64,000 nucleotides of DNA from Desulfobacterales bacterium. Its GTDB lineage: Bacteria > Desulfobacterota > Desulfobacteria > Desulfobacterales > JAHEIW01. The notes under the pieces are model-generated. The model was not told the DNA's origin. It did no database searches and saw only the letters and a program-made list of their open reading frames with translations. The stretch spans positions 124,001 to 188,000 of the forward strand of contig JASJAN010000003.1 of NCBI GenBank assembly GCA_030066985.1, read 5' to 3'. Shown here piece after piece: positions 43,611 to 53,550 of the stretch (position 1 is the stretch's first letter; each line of letters begins with the position of its first letter). The translations under genes and the position numbers were made by a program.

Positions 43611-43676
43611 TTCGTGCTTCCCACGCCCGCCATGCGAGACCGCAAGGCGAGGCGGGCGGGTTCGTGTTTTTCGTGG
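43611..43676. repeat. CTTCGTG repeat around a CCCGCC/GGCGGG hairpin
   Basis: CTTCGTGCTTCCCACGCCCG, then ...GGCGGGCGGGTTCGTGTTTT, CGTGG. Same CTTCGTG unit as at 35798-35892, one-sided, with an internal hairpin of CGCCCGCC and GGCGGGCG. Confidence 0.6.
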
Positions 43677-43714
43677 TGAATCATAAAATACAGAATAATG
43701 GCAAAGGCAAGAAT

Positions 43715-43912
43715 ATGGCCAACGAATATTTGATCGATATCCACAACTATATCAGTAAACAAATTGAATCGGCCCAAAAACGCCAGGCTGAAGCGCAGCA
43801 AAAAGACGATCGGGCATCACAACGATTTTATGAAGGACAACTGGCGGAATGGGCGTGGATTCGCGCTTATCTGGCTGAGAGGGTGGACCTTAAGACCCAA
43901 AAATATTTCTAG
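43715..43912 (+). CDS. Small helical protein, paralogue A
   Basis: 65 residues starting MANEYLIDIHNYISKQIESA, with no known motif. It is a diverged paralogue of the next gene: both have YLxDI near the start, a charged middle and YEGxxxA...YL towards the end. A purine-rich AAAGGC site precedes the ATG. Both precede nudC on the same strand. Confidence 0.65.
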   Translation: MANEYLIDIHNYISKQIESAQKRQAEAQQKDDRASQRFYEGQLAEWAWIRAYLAERVDLKTQKYF

Positions 43913-44126
43913 ATCGGTTGGCCCGTTACCAGTTAGCCCGTTTCCGGTTGTGAAATGGAGATTATCTTTTATATTTGGATATATTACATTATTTGGATCC
44001 ATCTTAGCGCGCACCTTTTGAGCACCTTAATCTCATAAAATTGGATGCGAAATTCCGCACATGGTTGCGGGAGCCAGCAAACAAAACCTGGACTTTTAAA
44101 GCCAATTTCAAATTTGGAAATTTAAA

Positions 44127-44342
44127 ATGGCATATATATATTTGTTAGATATTTATGAATTGATTGATCAAAGGGTTGCAGATGCGCAGACTGGCTTGAA
44201 GAATGGATCCGGTGATCGGAATAAACAAAAATACCAGGAAGGCCGCATCAAAGCCTTAACGGACTTCCAAGATTATCTGACCACCCAATTTAATCCCAAA
44301 CTGCCACGCCGCATTCGCCAATCTCTCATAAAAAAGAATTGA
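44127..44342 (+). CDS. Small helical protein, paralogue B
   Basis: 71 residues starting MAYIYLLDIYELIDQRVADA, with KYQEGRIKALTDFQDYL in the second half and a basic tail. Similar to the 43715 protein over its whole length apart from the tail. Probably two helices. It stops four bases before nudC, so the two are likely co-translated. Confidence 0.7.
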   Translation: MAYIYLLDIYELIDQRVADAQTGLKNGSGDRNKQKYQEGRIKALTDFQDYLTTQFNPKLPRRIRQSLIKKN

Positions 44343-44346
44343 ATCT

Positions 44347-45159
44347 ATGGCCTTTATTCCTGACTTTAAAACCCCTTCAAAAGAGGCAGCCAATGCCCTG
44401 TGGTTTATTTACGATCAGGGTAAACTGTTGGTCAAAGTCAGAAACGATAGCTGCTCCATCCCTGAAACATCAGATTTAAAAAAAACTCAAACCACTGTGA
44501 TCCACAAACAATATCTTGGCACTCTGGATGACCGCCCCTGCTATGCTGCCGAAATAGCCGATAGCAATCCTGAAGAGACGAATCTGGAGCCCAGAGATTT
44601 GCGGGCACTGTTCAGCGTATTGGATGAGAATCTGATCTGGATCGCCGGGCGAGCAAACCAACTGGTGAACTGGAACCAAACCCATCGATATTGTGGCAGC
44701 TGTGGTAAACAGACCGAATTTAAGTCAGACGAGCGCGCTAAAATTTGTTTGCACTGCGGGCTAACCAATTACCCCCGCCTATCGCCGGCTGTTATTGTGG
44801 CCGTTGTAAACGGGGATCAAATCCTGCTGGGGCGCAACAAACGCTTTAAACTGCCGTTTTACAGTGTTTTGGCCGGTTTTGTGGAGCCGGGTGAGACGCT
44901 GGAGCAATGTGTCGAAAGAGAGATACGTGAAGAAGTGGGTTTAAGGGTCAAAAATATCCGCTACTTTGGCAGCCAGCCATGGCCGTTTCCGAACTCATTG
45001 ATGGTTGCCTTTACGGCCGATTACGACGGCGGTAATATTCGTGTTGACGGATCTGAAATCGTCGATGCGGCCTGGTTTAAAAGAGACAACTTACCGCGAA
45101 TTCCCCCCAAGATAAGTATCGCCAGGCAGCTCATTGAATGGTTTGTTAAATATCATTAA
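44347..45159 (+). CDS. nudC: NADH pyrophosphatase (NUDIX hydrolase)
   Basis: Hydrolyses NADH (or NAD-capped RNA) to NMNH and AMP. The 270 residues have the NudC layout: N-terminal domain, zinc ribbon CGSCGKQ...KICLHCG near residues 117-138, then the Nudix box GFVEPGETLEQCVEREIREE ending in VGL, and FPNSLMVAF with the NADH-pyrophosphatase SQPWPFPxS signature. Start is ATG 44347 right after paralogue B. Confidence 0.93.
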   Translation: MAFIPDFKTPSKEAANALWFIYDQGKLLVKVRNDSCSIPETSDLKKTQTTVIHKQYLGTLDDRPCYAAEIADSNPEETNLEPRDLRALFSVLDENLIWIAGRANQLVNWNQTHRYCGSCGKQTEFKSDERAKICLHCGLTNYPRLSPAVIVAVVNGDQILLGRNKRFKLPFYSVLAGFVEPGETLEQCVEREIREEVGLRVKNIRYFGSQPWPFPNSLMVAFTADYDGGNIRVDGSEIVDAAWFKRDNLPRIPPKISIARQLIEWFVKYH

Positions 45160-45192
45160 AATTCGACCTCCAGACCTTAAATGGACGGTCGT

Positions 45193-45525
45193 TTAGGGCA
45201 ATTGTATGTTCTTACCCCCCTCACAGTTGGTGGAATTGCGGCCGCTGGTGCGCGATTGATTATACAATCGGTAGTTATAGCGAATTTTACCAAAACGGCT
45301 CTTTATCTGTTGCCGCTGGCCTCTTTTAACTACGCCCCTATAAATTTCTCCGCCTCTCGGCAGCCGATTCCCATCACGGTCGTAATCATTGACTACGACA
45401 TGCGCATCTTCCCGGCCGGCTTTTACAAAGCAGGTATATTGAGCAGCGGGCGATTCGATGGGTGCCATAAAAATGATGCAAACAACCGTGGAAATAAATA
45501 GGATGCCAAACAGTTTGACTTTCAT
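45193..45525 (-). CDS. Secreted small protein of unknown function
   Basis: 110 residues with a signal peptide (LFGILFISTVVCIIFMAPIE then SPAA) and a basic mature part containing three cysteines (TCFVKAG, NSTNCEGG). DYDRDGNRLPRGGEIYRGVV looks like a beta-rich domain. Not recognised. Confidence 0.65.
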   Translation of the reverse strand: MKVKLFGILFISTVVCIIFMAPIESPAAQYTCFVKAGREDAHVVVNDYDRDGNRLPRGGEIYRGVVKRGQRQQIKSRFGKIRYNYRLYNQSRTSGRNSTNCEGGKNIQLP

Positions 45526-45838
45526 TTTTTTCTGCCTCTCTTCGTTCTTGTTGGCGATGTTGACTTCCCTGTTGAAGATCCGCTTGAAAGTGCTGAACAG
45601 TATCGCTGCGGTCTAAAATGATAAGCAGTGCTACATTCCCCTAAAGTGTGTTGCCTTTGTGTAAGATAAGGTTACCTCAGGTTGTTCGAAACGTCAATAT
45701 TACTGGTCGGTTTGCAACTTGACGATCGTTAATCTAGCCTTAGTCTTACTAAAGTAAATTCTTCCACATGTCACACATTCTCCAGTTCACTTTCAGAATG
45801 GTGATGATCACAATCGTTTTTCAGATGGGGGGACAACG
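45526..45838. other. Gene-free gap upstream of the first RND system
   Basis: 313 bp without a gene. It separates two divergent genes and should contain promoters for both; TTGACG near 45719 is the best -35 candidate on the plus strand, but no convincing -10 follows. GGGGGG lies shortly before the adaptor ATG. Confidence 0.6.
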
Positions 45839-47416
45839 ATGCACATCATCTCTCTAAAAAATGCCGCCTTAATCGATACCTGCCGTCGAAGCGGCATCTT
45901 CGCAATAACAATTCTTGCCTTTTTGCTGCAAAGCATGATTTTTGGCTGCCAGTCGGGTGAAACTGATGAAACTATTCAACCGGCGCGGCCGGTCACCTAC
46001 CTGACGCTTGCCAAGCGCACGCCCGTCAGTCAATCCCTGGTGGCCGGGTCCGTTGAGTCCTGGAAAAGAGAAACCCTCGGGTTTGATGTCAACGGGCGGC
46101 TGCGATTTGTGAAAGATCGCGGCACCAATGTCCAGGGGCCCGCAACCGATGATGCCGGTAATATACTGCAAGCGGGAACACTGGTGGCCGAGTTGGAAAG
46201 CCCCCGCTTTAAAGTGGCCGTCAGCAAAGCGGCGGCGGACATCCGCGATATCGAAGCTGAAGTTTTTCGCGCTAAACGCGATTTTGAGCGCCAGCGCAAT
46301 ATTTTTGAGAAAGGTGCCGGAGCCAAGAGCTTCTTGGACAAAGCCGAGGCCGATTTTAAAGCGGCCAGAGCCAGACTGGAGGCGGCTCAGGCCAATCTGG
46401 CACAAACCAAGATCGATTTGGCCGATACGCTGCTGTTTGCGCCTTTCAGTGGGCAGGTTGCCAGGTTGCATGCGATTCGAGGCGGCTATGTGGAACGGGG
46501 CGAACCGGTGGCCACCATTCAGATGATGGACCCGATCAAGGTCGAAGTTGCCGTCTCACCGGAAGTGGAACAAAATCTGAATTACAACGATTTGGTTCTG
46601 GTTTATGGGGGTCCCGGCGAAGCGCCCCTTCATGGTTGGGTCCACAACAAAGCGCCCACCGCAGACACCGCCACGCGCACATTTATGGTGACATTGCTGG
46701 TCCGCAACCGCCTGGTGGAAATCGGGATACCCGAGGAGGTGGATCCGCAAGACATTATTCGCACTAACGCACTGTACAGTCTGGAATCTGAGAAAGCCGA
46801 CGGCCAACCGCCGTTTTTTGCCAGTGAAGACACGCTCTACAAAGATAAGGACGGGTTTTTCGTCTGGAAGGCCGATGGAGTGACCATTAATGATTTGGGG
46901 GGTACATTCAACCCGGTGTTCACGGTAAGCAAAGTCAGGGTAAAGCCGGGCGAACGCTTTATCAGGGCTTTCGGGCTGTTTTCCTTCCGTGAACTGGTGG
47001 ATATCGGCTCCCTAAATCCAGAAACCGATCTGGGCGTGGCGAATGCGCCGTCCGATCTGCAGGAGGGTCAATCTGTGGTGTGGGTGCGTAAAAACTGGCT
47101 GTTGCGCCCCGGTCAAGTCGTCGGGGTCGACCTTCAACAGGGCCGGCTGAACACCGGGTTTTACGTGCCGGTTCTATCGGTTATGAAAGAAGGCGCCGGA
47201 TATCATGTGTTTGCGGTCGAATCCGTGGATGAAACCCACCAGCGGGCAGTAAGGGTGGCGGTCAAAACCGGTCAAAACATCGGCACGCTGATTGAAATTA
47301 TACCGGAGGCAGCGGACAGGTTGTCGGACGGTATGAAAGTTATCGTGGACGGAGCCGCTTACCTGCGGGAGGGTGACCCAGTCAATGCCTTTGTCGAAGT
47401 CGAGGTCAAGCTATGA
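45839..47416 (+). CDS. RND efflux periplasmic adaptor (MFP/HlyD family), enlarged
   Basis: Membrane-fusion protein of 525 residues, longer than the usual 350-400. A lipoprotein-like signal ends in SMIFGC. The hairpin-and-lipoyl region is clear (VAELESPRFKVAVSKAAADI, ARARLEAAQANLAQTKIDLA, LLFAPFSGQVARLHAIRGGY). Between about residues 295 and 430 there is an extra beta-rich segment (FFVWKADGVTINDLGGTFNP, WVRKNWLLRPGQVVGVDLQQ) not typical of AcrA. It connects the RND pump encoded next to an outer-membrane factor that is not in this window. The stop overlaps the pump start. Confidence 0.9.
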   Translation: MHIISLKNAALIDTCRRSGIFAITILAFLLQSMIFGCQSGETDETIQPARPVTYLTLAKRTPVSQSLVAGSVESWKRETLGFDVNGRLRFVKDRGTNVQGPATDDAGNILQAGTLVAELESPRFKVAVSKAAADIRDIEAEVFRAKRDFERQRNIFEKGAGAKSFLDKAEADFKAARARLEAAQANLAQTKIDLADTLLFAPFSGQVARLHAIRGGYVERGEPVATIQMMDPIKVEVAVSPEVEQNLNYNDLVLVYGGPGEAPLHGWVHNKAPTADTATRTFMVTLLVRNRLVEIGIPEEVDPQDIIRTNALYSLESEKADGQPPFFASEDTLYKDKDGFFVWKADGVTINDLGGTFNPVFTVSKVRVKPGERFIRAFGLFSFRELVDIGSLNPETDLGVANAPSDLQEGQSVVWVRKNWLLRPGQVVGVDLQQGRLNTGFYVPVLSVMKEGAGYHVFAVESVDETHQRAVRVAVKTGQNIGTLIEIIPEAADRLSDGMKVIVDGAAYLREGDPVNAFVEVEVKL

Positions 47417-50400
47417 ATCTGCCTAAATTTGCGTTGCAACACAAACCGATTGTATTAGGTATTGCATTTCTATTGTTATGTGCCGGCCTCAACACCTTTT
47501 TGACCGCACCCCGCCGCGAAGACCCTGAATTCATCATTCGGGAAGCCACCGTCACCACCGAATGGCCGGGGGCCAATGCCCGCCAGGTGGAAGAGCTGAT
47601 ATCCGATAAAGTTGAAAAGGCGGCCGCCAACATCAAACAGGTCCGACGCGTGATATCTCGCAGCTATTATGGGCGCTCGGTGGTGAATGTATCCACCATA
47701 TATGAGATTGACGACACCGCGCCTGTGTGGCAGAAGCTGCGCGCCGAGATGCGGCTGCTGCAGACGGAGCTGCCGGAAACGGCCCATCCGCCCAAGGTCG
47801 ACGATAACTTCGGCGATACCGCCGCCCTGGTTCTGGCGCTCTACCAGGATCCGGAAACCGCCAAGACACAACCCTACACGCCGCGCCAATTGGAAATCTT
47901 TGCCAAACGACTGCGCGACCGGCTGATGGATCTGCGGCCGGTGACCAAGCGGCCTGACGGTCGCGTGGTGCCGCTGACCACCGAACCCGCCTATGTGGCC
48001 CGCCTGGACCTGTATGGCGTTCAGCCGGAAGTCATCTACCTGGAAACAATTGCCGAGAAGTGGAGCCAGCTGGGCATCACCAGCGATTTTCTACAGCGCA
48101 TACTCAGCGAGCGCAACGTGATCGCCCCGGCCGGCATTCTTAATACCGAAGACTACCGCATCAACACGCGTATTACCGGCAACTTTGATGCCGTGCGCGA
48201 AATAAACGGTGTGGTCGTGGACCGCATCACCAGAGATAAGCAAACAGAGGCACCTGCAAAACCCAAATCCAAGCGTCCGGCGTTTGATGTGCCGGTCAAA
48301 CTCAAGGACCTGGATATTGTCGTGAAGCGCGAGTACCAGGATCCGCCTGCCGCGCTTACCTATTACGGCGACTCCGAAGCATCGATGCCCGCTATTGTGC
48401 TCTCGTTTACCATGAAGCCGGGGAAAAATATCTCCTGGCTGGGTGATGCCGTGGAGTTGCTGCTGGAAACGGCCAGCCAGACCTTTTTGCCGCCGGATAT
48501 CCGTGTTGCCGTGGTTTCAAATCCCCCGGCTTTTGTGGAGAAAAAGGTCAGCGACGTGGTCGACAACCTGATTTCAGCGGTTGTTTTGGTGCTGATCATC
48601 CTTAGCCTGCTGGCCGGGCCGCGGGTGGCACTGGTCACTGCCATTACGGTTCCGCTGGTTATGTTGACCGCCTTGGCCCTGATGCGCATCTGGGATGTCG
48701 AAATCGAACAAATCTCGCTGGCGGCCCTGATTGTCGCGCTGGGGCTGCTGGTGGACAACGCCATTGTCATCGGTGAAAACTCGTCCCGCTTTATGAGTGA
48801 GGGGATGCCGCGCGAAAAAGCCGTAGTAGAGGGCGCTACGACAGTCGGTACCTCGCTGCTGTGGTCTTCGCTGACCACCATCGGCGTTTTCATACCGATG
48901 GCCTTTGTCCTGCCGGGGGACATGGGCGAATATGTTTTCAGCCTGCCGGTGGTGGTCTCCCTGACCCTGCTGGTCAGCTGGCTGTGTGCCATGACGGTCA
49001 CCCCTATTTTAAACTTTTACCTACTGAAGCCTATCGCCGGGCTACCGATTGTCATGGTTATTAAATGGATCGCCGCCAAGCTGGGCATAAAAGGGCGTGA
49101 ACGGCCTGCCAAAGACGATGCCGCCAAAGATAATTTATTTGTCGTCCTTTTGCGCTGGGCCATTCGGCTGCGCATGGTGGTCATCCCCGCTGCTTTTGCG
49201 TTGCTGTTTGCCTCGTTTATGCTGCCGGTGCCGCCTTCTTTTTTCCCGGATTCGGATCGCCCGCAGTTTGTGGTGGATGTCTGGTTGCCCGAAACGGCAT
49301 CCATTTACCGCACCGCCGACACTACCCAGCAGGTTGAAGCCCTCATACGCCGGCTCAGCCAGGTCAAACGGCAGGACGGGGCCTGGGTGGCGTCTGTCGA
49401 TGAAGACGGAAATCCGTTTCCACGGCTGGATAATATGGTGACTTACGTTGGCGCCGGCGGTCCGCGTTTTTATACGGGCACAGATCCCAAACCGGATGCG
49501 CCGCATTATGCCCTGATATTGATCAATGCCAACGACCCGGAGGGTGTCTATGATTTCATTGCCGACATTCGCTACGCGGCCTGGAACGGCATCGGTCAGC
49601 AGGGCGATCCCGACTACCTGCCGCCCATTACCGGTGCCCGGGTCGTCCCTCAGACACTCGTGTTGGGCGTGCCCGTGCCCACACCAATCCAATATCGCAT
49701 CTCGGGACCGCGTCTGGCAGATGAGGCGGTTTTGCGCCATTACGGCCTCAAACTAAAAAATATACTCAAAGACAGCCGGATGGCCTGGGATGTGCACGAC
49801 AGCTGGGGTGTTTATGGTCTGCAGCTGGATGTCGATGTCGATTCGGTGGATGCCAACCTGGCTGGCGTGACCAATAACACCATTGCACGCACCCTCAATG
49901 CCTATTACAGCGGACTGCATCTGACCCGTTACCGCGAAGGCGATCGCGAAATCCCGGTGATGCTGCGTCTACCCAAGGATCAACGTCAATCCCTTCAAAA
50001 GGTGAATACCGCCTTTGTCGAGGGTTATGACCGCAAAGTCCCCCTGAAGGCTATCGCTGATTTAAAGGTACGCTACGAACCCACCCTGATCACCCGCTAC
50101 CAGCGCGAGCGGTCCCTGTGGGTGCAGGCGCGGCCGGAGACGGATTTTTTGGCCAGGGAAGTATTGGAGATATTGAAGCCTCAGGTGGCTGCCATCGAAA
50201 AGGAGCTGCCACCCGGATATCATATCGCCAACGGCGGCATCGACGAAGAGGCCGTGCGTGGCGAACGCGCCAATAACGTGGCCCTCGGTGTCGGGGCCCT
50301 ATTGGTCATCCTATGCCTGCTGCTGCAGTACAACTCGGCGGTCAAGCCTCTGCTCATTTTATTGACGGTCCCGCTGTCGGTCATCGGCGGGATGCTGGGT

Positions 50401-50832
50401 CTGTGGATGCGTGACATTCCGTTCGGATTTATGGAAACGCTGGGTTTTTTGGCATTGTTCGGCACGGTCTTGAATGCTGCTATCCTGTTGATCGATTATA
50501 CCGAGCAGTTGATCCGCGAAAAGCTGAATGCCAAAGAAGATCTGGCACCCGAAGGAGAGCGCTCTTACTGCGGTTTGACCTGGGAAGCTTTCCGCAGCTG
50601 CATGCTGAAGGCCGCTCGCGTGCGCCTGTTGCCGATTTTTATGACCACCGCCACCACCGTGGCCGGGTTGATGTCGCTGATGTTTGGCGGCGGGCCGTTG
50701 TTTAAAGGTCTGGCTACGGTTTTTGCTTCCGGGTTAATTGTGGGCAGCACCATTACGGTGTTTGTGCTGCCGGCGCTGATCGCCCTATTTGTCAAAAATT
50801 TCCGCTTTCAATTGGTGCGCCCTGAAGGTTAA
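47413..50832 (+). CDS. RND-family efflux pump permease
   Basis: Inner-membrane pump of 1139 residues. The order is typical: helix 1, a large periplasmic loop, helices 2-6 with LVDNAIVIGENSSRFMSEGM and TSLLWSSLTTIGVFIPMAFV, a second large loop, and helices 7-12 including ALFGTVLNAAILLIDYTEQL. Proton-relay acidic residues are in the helix-4 GLLVDNAIV region. Substrate unknown. It overlaps the adaptor gene by four bases (ATGA). Confidence 0.93.
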   Translation: MNLPKFALQHKPIVLGIAFLLLCAGLNTFLTAPRREDPEFIIREATVTTEWPGANARQVEELISDKVEKAAANIKQVRRVISRSYYGRSVVNVSTIYEIDDTAPVWQKLRAEMRLLQTELPETAHPPKVDDNFGDTAALVLALYQDPETAKTQPYTPRQLEIFAKRLRDRLMDLRPVTKRPDGRVVPLTTEPAYVARLDLYGVQPEVIYLETIAEKWSQLGITSDFLQRILSERNVIAPAGILNTEDYRINTRITGNFDAVREINGVVVDRITRDKQTEAPAKPKSKRPAFDVPVKLKDLDIVVKREYQDPPAALTYYGDSEASMPAIVLSFTMKPGKNISWLGDAVELLLETASQTFLPPDIRVAVVSNPPAFVEKKVSDVVDNLISAVVLVLIILSLLAGPRVALVTAITVPLVMLTALALMRIWDVEIEQISLAALIVALGLLVDNAIVIGENSSRFMSEGMPREKAVVEGATTVGTSLLWSSLTTIGVFIPMAFVLPGDMGEYVFSLPVVVSLTLLVSWLCAMTVTPILNFYLLKPIAGLPIVMVIKWIAAKLGIKGRERPAKDDAAKDNLFVVLLRWAIRLRMVVIPAAFALLFASFMLPVPPSFFPDSDRPQFVVDVWLPETASIYRTADTTQQVEALIRRLSQVKRQDGAWVASVDEDGNPFPRLDNMVTYVGAGGPRFYTGTDPKPDAPHYALILINANDPEGVYDFIADIRYAAWNGIGQQGDPDYLPPITGARVVPQTLVLGVPVPTPIQYRISGPRLADEAVLRHYGLKLKNILKDSRMAWDVHDSWGVYGLQLDVDVDSVDANLAGVTNNTIARTLNAYYSGLHLTRYREGDREIPVMLRLPKDQRQSLQKVNTAFVEGYDRKVPLKAIADLKVRYEPTLITRYQRERSLWVQARPETDFLAREVLEILKPQVAAIEKELPPGYHIANGGIDEEAVRGERANNVALGVGALLVILCLLLQYNSAVKPLLILLTVPLSVIGGMLGLWMRDIPFGFMETLGFLALFGTVLNAAILLIDYTEQLIREKLNAKEDLAPEGERSYCGLTWEAFRSCMLKAARVRLLPIFMTTATTVAGLMSLMFGGGPLFKGLATVFASGLIVGSTITVFVLPALIALFVKNFRFQLVRPEG

Positions 50833-51041
50833 AATGCAGCTGCCATTGCCTGTTGAATTTTGCTTTAAAACCAACTCAAATCCGAAAATTCTCCTTTGCC
50901 TCATCAACCAACGTTCATGACCTGCCAGGCGCACGGGGATCAAACAGCAAATTTTCGTGTTTCCAAAATGTCAGGCATGAACTTGCCCTATTTGAATGAT
51001 GACTGCATCAAAGAGATGGATATGCGCTGCTCGACTGGAGA

Positions 51042-51602
51042 CTAGCGGCGATTGTCGACGAGGGGGATGTTGAAGGTGTAAGCACGGCCCTGATATTGAA
51101 TTTGAAGAACGATATTGGCGATATGTTCCGAGGGTTTCTGATTGGCCTCAAATGACCAGTTGATCAACTTTCGCTCCTCAAAGGGTTCCAAACCATCAAA
51201 ATCAGAATCCGGCTGGCGTGTAAAATCGGCAGATTCCGTCAGAACCAGACCGGCATCATCCGTTTCCGTTTGTTGTTGGCCGGAATTTTTTTGATAGACT
51301 TTTTTGGAAAGAAATGTGATTTTGTGGAGGGTAAGGTTTTCAAACCCGATGTTGTAAAAATCGATCGCCTGTGTTTGCCAGGGTACGTCCGATGGATAGC
51401 CTTTGTACGGTTGCCGGCCGACATATTGGCAATCGATTTTAAGAAACGGTGTGCCTTGATAATCGGTCACCATGCGCTTTACGGTCCGCTCTTGATAAGG
51501 ATTTGACGCTGCATTTTTCCCCGGGTCGGTTGCGCTGCACCCGGCCCAAAAACTGCAGACGGCAAACCATACGATCATATACCTGACGACGCCTGATTTC
51601 AT
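51042..51602 (-). CDS. Lipoprotein of unknown function
   Basis: 186 residues with a lipoprotein signal (MIVWFAVCSFWAGC) and a beta-rich mature region; the middle (FENLTLHKITFLSKKVYQKN, RKLINWSFEANQKPSEHIAN) resembles an immunoglobulin-like or FxLYD-type domain, but I cannot assign it. The ATG at 51602 has GAGGA eight bases upstream. Confidence 0.7.
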   Translation of the reverse strand: MKSGVVRYMIVWFAVCSFWAGCSATDPGKNAASNPYQERTVKRMVTDYQGTPFLKIDCQYVGRQPYKGYPSDVPWQTQAIDFYNIGFENLTLHKITFLSKKVYQKNSGQQQTETDDAGLVLTESADFTRQPDSDFDGLEPFEERKLINWSFEANQKPSEHIANIVLQIQYQGRAYTFNIPLVDNRR

Positions 51603-51728
51603 GAACCCGATCCTCAACATTAAACGTTCGAATATCACATAACTTATCGGCCATGTGGGTGCAAGCCTTTAATTTTGTATCAGATTTTCTTGCAGCTGAT
51701 CTATTGTCCAGTCAAAAAGGAATTTCCC

Positions 51729-52037
51729 ATGATATATGTCATTGCCACCATTGAGCTAAAGCCGAATTCGAGAGAAAATTATCTGACGATCTTGCAGAAC
51801 AATGTGCCCAAGGTAAAAGCTGAAGCCGGCTGTTTGGGATACGAACCGGCCGTTGACATCGATTCCGGTTTGGCTTTTCAAAGCGCCATCAGAGAAGATG
51901 TGGTCACCATTGTCGAAGCCTGGGAAAGCCTCGAGCATCTGGTGGCCCATCTCAAAACGCCGCATATGCTTGCCTACCGGGATGCGGCCACACCGTACGT
52001 TCAACAGGTTAGCGTTCGGGTTATGACGCCGGCCTGA
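51729..52037 (+). CDS. Antibiotic-biosynthesis monooxygenase (ABM) domain protein
   Basis: 102-residue dimeric alpha-beta barrel. Signatures: MIYVIATIELKPNSRENYLT, EAGCLGYEP, VVTIVEAWESLEHLVAHLKT and PHMLAY. Members include quinol monooxygenases (YgiN) and haem-degrading enzymes, so the substrate is uncertain. AAGGA precedes the ATG. Confidence 0.85.
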   Translation: MIYVIATIELKPNSRENYLTILQNNVPKVKAEAGCLGYEPAVDIDSGLAFQSAIREDVVTIVEAWESLEHLVAHLKTPHMLAYRDAATPYVQQVSVRVMTPA

Positions 52038-52107
52038 ACCATTTAGTTGCACAAATACTTCACGCTGGTCTCAGCAAACGCTTTTCACTTTTAGATGCGT
52101 AACCCCT

Positions 52108-52216
52108 AAGTGAATAAAGTGAACTAAAGTTCGGAGTGCCTAAAGTTGAGGAATTCTATCTTTTTAAAAGGAGGGAGCGCAAGCGACACCACAATTTTAG
52201 GCACTTTAGGCACTTG
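52108..52216. repeat. Inverted repeat with CTAAAGTG/CACTTTAG arms
   Basis: Left arm AAGTGAATAAAGTGAACTAA then AGTTCGGAGTGCCTAAAGTT; right arm CAATTTTAGGCACTTTAGGC then ACTTG. An inner GAGCGC-AA-GCGACACC segment may form a small hairpin. It fills most of the gap before yedK. Confidence 0.75.
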
Positions 52217-52287
52217 TAAATTCAACCGCTTTTATAGCAATAATGAAAGCGCTTTTGACTTAGCTTCGATCTTGGAGGTAACTGCTT

Positions 52288-52959
52288 ATGTGTGGCCGCT
52301 TTGTAGGATATCGTCAACTGGATGAGCTGCAGCAATTTTTCCCCATTGACCGCGCCAATTGCGACGTGGCCGCCAATTTCAATGTGGCGCCGACACAGGA
52401 AATTTTGGCGATATACACCTATGAGGGCGAAAACTGGCTGGATAGATTCCATTGGGGGCTAGTGCCGTTTTGGGCCAAGGACCCATCCATCGGAAATCGC
52501 ATGATTAATGCCCGTGCTGAAACGATTGCCGAGAAACCGTCCTTTAAAAATGCCTTTAAAAAGCGCAGGTGTTTGATCATTGCCGATGGTTTTTATGAGT
52601 GGAAAGGCACCAAGGGGCAAAAACAACCGATGTTGATCACGCTGCCGGATAAGAAACCTTTTGCATTTGCCGGGTTGTGGGAGATCTGGTACAAAAATAA
52701 GCAGGCGCCAGCTTATCGGTCATGTACGATCATCACAACGGAAGCCAGCGCATCGATACGCGAAATTCACCATCGAATGCCGGTAATACTTAAACCCGAG
52801 GTTTACAGGGATTGGCTGAACCCGCAATATCAGAATACAGAGAATTTAAAACATATTCTGGCAGTGGAACGCCTGACGGAATTGACCAGCTACCCGGTAT
52901 CAAAGCAAGTCAACTTCGCGCGCAATAATGACCTCTCGCTTTTAGATCCAATTAAGTAA
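52288..52959 (+). CDS. yedK: SOS response-associated peptidase YedK/HMCES family
   Basis: 223 residues starting MCGRFVGYRQLDELQQFF: Cys2 is the family residue that crosslinks to abasic sites in single-stranded DNA after removal of the initiator methionine. Also present are NVAPTQEIL, NARAETIAEKPSF, IADGFYEWKG and the HHRMPVIL histidine. It protects abasic sites during replication. Confidence 0.95.
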   Translation: MCGRFVGYRQLDELQQFFPIDRANCDVAANFNVAPTQEILAIYTYEGENWLDRFHWGLVPFWAKDPSIGNRMINARAETIAEKPSFKNAFKKRRCLIIADGFYEWKGTKGQKQPMLITLPDKKPFAFAGLWEIWYKNKQAPAYRSCTIITTEASASIREIHHRMPVILKPEVYRDWLNPQYQNTENLKHILAVERLTELTSYPVSKQVNFARNNDLSLLDPIK

Positions 52960-52972
52960 ATCACAGAACACG

Positions 52973-53161
52973 TCAAAAAGTTCGTATCAGCACTGCCCAC
53001 GCGCTCAGCGCCAGCACGACGGCAACCAACATGGCCTTTGACGCTGGCGCCAGCAAACGGACAATCCCCACCAACACCGTAATGAGCACCAAAGCGGCAA
53101 TGATAATGGCTGGTGCCATGATCCACGGAATTTTATCCGCCAGCGCTAAGAATTGCTGCAT
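52973..53161 (-). CDS. Small membrane protein with two helices
   Basis: 62 residues starting MQQFLALADKIPWIMAPAII with two hydrophobic segments (PWIMAPAIIIAALVLITVLV and KAMLVAVVLALSAWAVLI). Not recognised. The ATG at 53161 has GGAGG five bases upstream, better than alternatives. Confidence 0.65.
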   Translation of the reverse strand: MQQFLALADKIPWIMAPAIIIAALVLITVLVGIVRLLAPASKAMLVAVVLALSAWAVLIRTF

Positions 53162-53550
53162 TTTATCCTCCTGCGGTGGGTTTTTAAGACAGGTTTGGTG
53201 GCGCGGTTTCAAGTTTTTCGACGATCGTGTCAGGCATCAGGTGCTGTTTCAGGATATCTAGATTTTAGGTTGCCGTTAGTGAAGTGAGCAAGAGCTGAGA
53301 AGTTCCACTGATGTTAAGAATGGGTGCCACAAAAGCGTCAAATTTGCGCACCATTGTATATATACCACATGTTGTATGTCAATAAATAAATTATACCATA
53401 TATGCTACTTTTTATGGGTTCTCAAATAACTGCAAACTAAAAAGCGGATTGAAACTTCATCCTGTACAACTGCGGTTTTATCTGCTAAAACCCTCCCTTC
53501 CAATCAACAGGCCGCTAAAAAGAGGAAAACAAGAAAGATCCGAGGGGGAT

